NCBI RefSeq assembly: GCF_900111935.1
Contig: NZ_FOYN01000004.1
Coordinates: forward strand, 1-64,000
Reading direction: 5' to 3'
DNA from: Halorubrum sodomense
Lineage (GTDB): Archaea; Halobacteriota; Halobacteria; Halobacteriales; Haloferacaceae
Length of the DNA stretch: 64,000 bases
Shown here piece by piece: positions 60,805-64,000 of this stretch. The translations under genes were made by a program, and so were the position numbers. The notes under the pieces are model-generated. The model was not told the origin of the DNA. It saw only the letters and a list, made by a program, of their open reading frames with translations, and made no database searches. Each line of letters opens with the position of its first letter. The stretch's first letter is position 1.

Positions 60805-62304
60805 GTGACTAGCGACCCCCAATACGACCTCGTGATTCTCGGCGGTGGCGCCGCAGCTTTCGCTGCGATCACCGAAGCGAGTCGACGGGACCTCACGACG
60901 GCAATGGTGAACACCGGCCTGCCTATCGGCGGGACCTGCGTGAACGTCGGCTGTGTCCCGAGTAAGCATCTGCTTGCCGTCGCTGAGAACGGTGCTGCCG
61001 CGGCAGAGAATCCCTTCGACGCCGTTCGATACCTTGAGGAGCCGACCGTCGACTGGGCCGACGCACTCGACGGCACCGACGCACTTGTCGAACGGTTCCG
61101 GCAGGAGAACTACGTCGATGTCGCCGAGCACTTCGAGACCGACATCTACGAGGGGTACGGCCAGTTAGTCGACAGCGAGGGACGCAGTCCCTCGGGCAAC
61201 CGGACGCAGTCCGGTGACGACACGACTATCGAGGTCGTCGACGGCGCCGACGAGGGCGCACGCATCACCGGAAAAAAGGCGCTCGTCGCGACCGGAAGCT
61301 CACCGTGGGCACCGCCCATCGATGGCCTCGACGACGTCGACTACTACACGAGCGAGACGATTCTCGAAGAGCGCGATCTCCCCGAGAGTATCGTAATACT
61401 CGGTGGCGGCTACATCGCGCTGGAGTGGGGCCAGATCCTCCACCGTGTCGGCGTCGGCGTGACCATCCTCCAGCGCTCCGAGCACGTCCTCTCCGGGATG
61501 GAAGGACAACTCGGGCGTGAGATGCTGCGCGCGTTCGAGGAGGAAGGCATCGAGGTAATTACTGGCAACGACTTCCAGCGCGTCCGGACGCCAGCAGCCG
61601 CCGGTGGAATCAAAACGAGACAGTCGGGCGTCGCCGTCGAGACGGCCGTCGACGGCACCGAACGAACGATCACTGGCGACGCGCTGTTCGTCGCGACCGG
61701 CGTCCAGCCCAACAGCGATGGGATCGGTCTCGCATCAGTAGGGGTGGAAACGGACAACAACGGAAGGATTCACGTCGACGAGCACTTCCAGACGACGAAT
61801 TCCCACATCTACGCGGCCGGCGACGTGATCGGCGAGCCTGAACTCGAGACAGTTGCTGCCAAGGAGGGCAATCACTCCGTCAGGAACGCGTTCGGTAACG
61901 AGGCCGTCAGCATCGACTATGACGCGGTTCCCGCAGTCGTCTTCACCAGCCCCGAGGTCGCTGCTGTCGGCACGACCGAACTGGAGCACACGGAGGAGCA
62001 CGGGACATGTTCGTGCCGGACTGTTCAGATGGAGGATGTACCACGGGCGAAAGCCGTCAAGGACACCGATGGTCTCGTTCAAGTAGTCAAGCACCACGAG
62101 ACCGACGAGATCGTCGGCGTCCACACGGTCGGCCCCCGTGCCGCCGACATGATCGTGGAAGCGACGCTGGCGGTGAAGTTCGGTCTCACCGTCGGCGACA
62201 TCATCGACACCGTCCACCCGTTCCCGACGTTCAGCGAAGCGTTCAAACAGGCCTGTCAGGCGTTCCGGAGAGATACGTCGAAGATGAGCTGTTGTATCGA
62301 GTAG
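60805..62304 (+). CDS. merA: Mercuric reductase MerA (without N-terminal HMA domain)
   Basis: A 499-residue NADPH-dependent Hg(II) reductase that converts Hg(II) to volatile Hg(0) in the cytoplasm. FAD motif VILGGGAAAFAAITEASRRD, redox pair GTCVNVGCVPSKHLL (about 43-48), NAD motif ILGGGYIALEWGQIL, YAAGDVIGEPEL, and the diagnostic C-terminal vicinal cysteines (KMSCCIE) that hand Hg(II) to the active site. The N-terminal MerP-like domain found in some bacterial enzymes is absent. The GTG at 60805 gives the natural N-terminus; a longer frame to 60565 is antisense to the regulator. A glutaredoxin gene and a DUF3179 gene follow. Confidence 0.94.
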   Translation: MTSDPQYDLVILGGGAAAFAAITEASRRDLTTAMVNTGLPIGGTCVNVGCVPSKHLLAVAENGAAAAENPFDAVRYLEEPTVDWADALDGTDALVERFRQENYVDVAEHFETDIYEGYGQLVDSEGRSPSGNRTQSGDDTTIEVVDGADEGARITGKKALVATGSSPWAPPIDGLDDVDYYTSETILEERDLPESIVILGGGYIALEWGQILHRVGVGVTILQRSEHVLSGMEGQLGREMLRAFEEEGIEVITGNDFQRVRTPAAAGGIKTRQSGVAVETAVDGTERTITGDALFVATGVQPNSDGIGLASVGVETDNNGRIHVDEHFQTTNSHIYAAGDVIGEPELETVAAKEGNHSVRNAFGNEAVSIDYDAVPAVVFTSPEVAAVGTTELEHTEEHGTCSCRTVQMEDVPRAKAVKDTDGLVQVVKHHETDEIVGVHTVGPRAADMIVEATLAVKFGLTVGDIIDTVHPFPTFSEAFKQACQAFRRDTSKMSCCIE

Positions 62305-62434
62305 CGATCTCCAAAACAAACGTCGAACACACCGTTCTGAGCTGTTTGTTCTGACAGCCGGAGCGCTCGTGCGAACTCGTTTCACATCCGCCAAGACTGT
62401 TTAAAACGCTGCGATCACTCTATACCAAGATCGA

Positions 62435-62674
62435 ATGTTGGAACTCTATCGGCTTCCCGGCTGTCCGTACTGTGCGAAGGTCGAAAACAAGCTCGACGAA
62501 CTAGATCTGGAATACGAGCCGCATAACGTACTCCCCTTTCGGTTTCTCCGATTCGAGGTGAAATCGGTGAGCGGTCAGTCCGGGGTACCGGTGCTCGTCG
62601 ACCCCGAACACGGAATCGAGGGGCTGGCAGAGAGCGACGACATCGTCGCCTATCTCGAGAACACGTACGCCTGA
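62435..62674 (+). CDS. Glutaredoxin-like protein
   Basis: A 79-residue thioredoxin-fold protein: MLELYRLPGCPYCAKVENKL with CPYC active site, SGQSGVPVLVDPEHG cis-proline region and DDIVAYLENTYA. It is a glutaredoxin or GST-N-domain-like protein, reducing disulfides with a small thiol. It lies 130 bases after merA and may be part of the mercury response. Confidence 0.9.
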   Translation: MLELYRLPGCPYCAKVENKLDELDLEYEPHNVLPFRFLRFEVKSVSGQSGVPVLVDPEHGIEGLAESDDIVAYLENTYA

Positions 62675-62928
62675 GGCGGTTTCAGCAGGCCGTCGGAAAC
62701 GGTGTTCCTCCAGGCGCCGTTTTCGGACACCACTACGATGAGCGGTTCAATCGTCGCATTCGGGTAGGTAGGACAATGACCAAGCGAGGGTGGATTATTG
62801 GTCATGGGGGAGAGGAGGGAAGCGTGTGCCCCTGATTCCTCTATCAAAAACTACGATTTAACCGATATTACATATGGCGTGTAAATGCGCCACCCGCGAC
62901 AGTCCGACGATTACGCATCGCGATACGC

Positions 62929-63903
62929 TCACAACGAGTAGAACGAACGCGGTCCATGGTCGTCCTGCCACGCAAACGCGTAGAGACGGCGGGTTTCGAC
63001 GCGCCGGAGCCGGCGACCGTCGTTACTTTCGCCCGTTGTGAGTGCCCACGTCACGCCATCACCGCTGACCGAGCCGTCTTCAAGTCGGAGTTCGAATTCC
63101 GGCTGCTCGAAGGCGTGGAGGCCGTCGTCGGTCGCAAGGACAACGACAGCAGCTTCACCCACCGTTGCCTCCACGACGCCGCCGGCCGCCTCAACGATCG
63201 GACGCGGAAAGCCAAGCGCGCCGCCGTCGGCCGGCGTCACGCCGAGAACGACCGTCTTCGGGTCGAGGTCATCCCGATTCCATTCGCGCTCCGGGCCCTC
63301 GCCACGCATCCCGCGGAGGCCGAACGCCTCGCGCTCTTCGTACGTCTCGTATCCGGAGGTGTCATACCCGTTCGCGGCGGCCGATCCCTCAGACTCCGGT
63401 TGGAGTACGACCCCGTCCGGATGCGCCTCGCGGAAGGCCGCGTACGTCGTCATCGGCCCCGGCCGAACGCGGAGTCGATCGCCGGCAAGTTCGCCCGCGA
63501 TACACTCGCCGGTGGACTGCTTCCACTCGGAGTCGGTCTCGCGGTCGTACAGCACGAGGTCGTCGTCGGCCAGCTTCCCCGAGACGCCGAAGGTGAGCCG
63601 GCGGCCGTCGACGGCCGCGTCGTAGACGACGCCGCTCCCGCAGATCGGGCACCAGGTGACGGCGATCGGATCGGCGTCGCCGTCGGCGGTCTCGACGGCG
63701 TCGTTGATGACCTCGTGGTAGTTGAGGATCCGAATCGGGTAGGCGCGGGCGGGCGCCCCCTTGTCGCCCGGCTCGACGACGAGTACCTCGTCGTCGGGCT
63801 CACCGAAGTACTCGTCGCCGAAGGTCGGGTCGTCGATGCTCGGGATCGCGTCCTTCGGAAGGACTGAAATCACGTTCATAACCGACTCGTTCGAGTCGTT
63901 CAC
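62929..63903 (-). CDS. DUF3179 protein, cytosolic copy 2
   Basis: A 324-residue DUF3179 protein without signal peptide: SVLPKDAIPSIDDP, RAYPIRILNYHEVINDAVET, VTWCPICGSGVVYD, FGVSGKLADDDLVLYDRETD and SEWKQSTGECIAG. It is clearly paralogous to 39907-40881, and its C-terminus is almost identical to the remnant at 30053-30190. A GTG at 63903 overlaps the stop of the HxlR gene by four bases, suggesting coupling. The ATG at 63879 (MNVISVLPKDAIP) aligns with the paralog start and may be the real one. Function unknown; the mer neighbourhood hints at metal or thiol handling. Confidence 0.9.
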   Translation of the reverse strand: MNDSNESVMNVISVLPKDAIPSIDDPTFGDEYFGEPDDEVLVVEPGDKGAPARAYPIRILNYHEVINDAVETADGDADPIAVTWCPICGSGVVYDAAVDGRRLTFGVSGKLADDDLVLYDRETDSEWKQSTGECIAGELAGDRLRVRPGPMTTYAAFREAHPDGVVLQPESEGSAAANGYDTSGYETYEEREAFGLRGMRGEGPEREWNRDDLDPKTVVLGVTPADGGALGFPRPIVEAAGGVVEATVGEAAVVVLATDDGLHAFEQPEFELRLEDGSVSGDGVTWALTTGESNDGRRLRRVETRRLYAFAWQDDHGPRSFYSL

Positions 63904-64000
63904 TGGTCTTCCGGAGCGGAGAGGTGTTCTCGCCCCCAGTCGCGCATGGCGATGATCACGGGTTCGAGCGACCGCCCGCGGTCCGTCAGAGAATACTCCA
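63900..64000 (-). CDS. HxlR-family regulator, C-terminal part only (cut by the window edge)
   Basis: The last 33 codons on the minus strand read EYSLTDRGRSLEPVIIAMRD, then WGREHLSAPEDQ and a stop at 63900-63902. This is the characteristic C-terminus of HxlR regulators (YxLTxxGxxLxPVIxAMxxWG). The gene continues beyond the right edge. It is probably co-transcribed with the DUF3179 gene, whose GTG overlaps its stop. Confidence 0.85.
   Translation of the reverse strand, partial: EYSLTDRGRSLEPVIIAMRDWGREHLSAPEDQ

Overview
The window comes from a halophilic archaeon (class Halobacteria; Halorubrum- or Haloferax-like). The basis is the GC-rich coding sequence, very acidic proteins, many Tat-type signal sequences, several of them lipoproteins, short archaeal TATA elements about 25-30 bases before starts, and lineage-typical families: Orc1/Cdc6, a bacterio-opsin-activator-like regulator, TrmB- and HxlR-type regulators, haloarchaeal transducers and a phiH1-type repressor. 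No rRNA, tRNA or CRISPR array was recognised.

Region 1 (1-7.7 kb) is AT-richer accessory DNA. A long, incomplete minus-strand P-loop NTPase runs off the left edge (1-1869). A short tyrosine recombinase follows. Next is an unusual divergent pair: an exported coiled-coil trypsin-like protease (3160-4167) and a protein joining an N-terminal HNH nuclease to a beta-propeller through an internal Tat-like membrane anchor (4445-6541). A four-helix membrane protein and a winged-helix protein complete the region. The protease/nuclease locus is my best candidate for an undescribed system.

Region 2 (7.7-14.8 kb) is a replication and defence module: an Orc1/Cdc6 protein, a type IIG restriction-modification enzyme and a DUF262/HNH (GmrSD-like) nuclease. 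Nearly identical 10-bp tandem repeats lie at both ends (7742-7766 and 14749-14830). Region 3 (14.86-21.5 kb) is an integrative element or defective provirus. It has a D12 adenine methylase, a phiH1-like repressor with two small membrane proteins, a strongly folded divergent control region (17.2-17.3 kb), a chain of small overlapping genes including a J-domain protein, and a tyrosine integrase. Region 4 (21.7-26.9 kb) has a DUF433/PIN-like pair and a second type IIG enzyme. Both type IIG genes are GC-rich with an AT-rich centre over the specificity region, which suggests exchanged specificity modules.

Region 5 (26.9-64 kb) looks more like chromosomal background, but is rich in thiol, metal and redox functions. 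It contains a P1B-type ATPase whose metal-site residues are replaced, three intact DUF3179 genes plus a DUF3179 remnant, MerT/MerF-like double-cysteine membrane proteins next to DUF547, and two flavin disulfide reductases, one a clear MerA. It also has a TauE-like exporter, two DsrE-like proteins, thioredoxin, glutaredoxin and a thioredoxin-reductase-like enzyme. Two Rieske fusions (to a glutamate-synthase-like FMN domain and to a ThDP enzyme), a GH15 glucoamylase, an M20 peptidase, two transducers, a PAS kinase, a Bat-like regulator and several HxlR/TrmB regulators complete it. The DUF3179/mer-like gene groups probably handle mercury or another soft metal, or thiol stress. That is inference from motifs and gene context.
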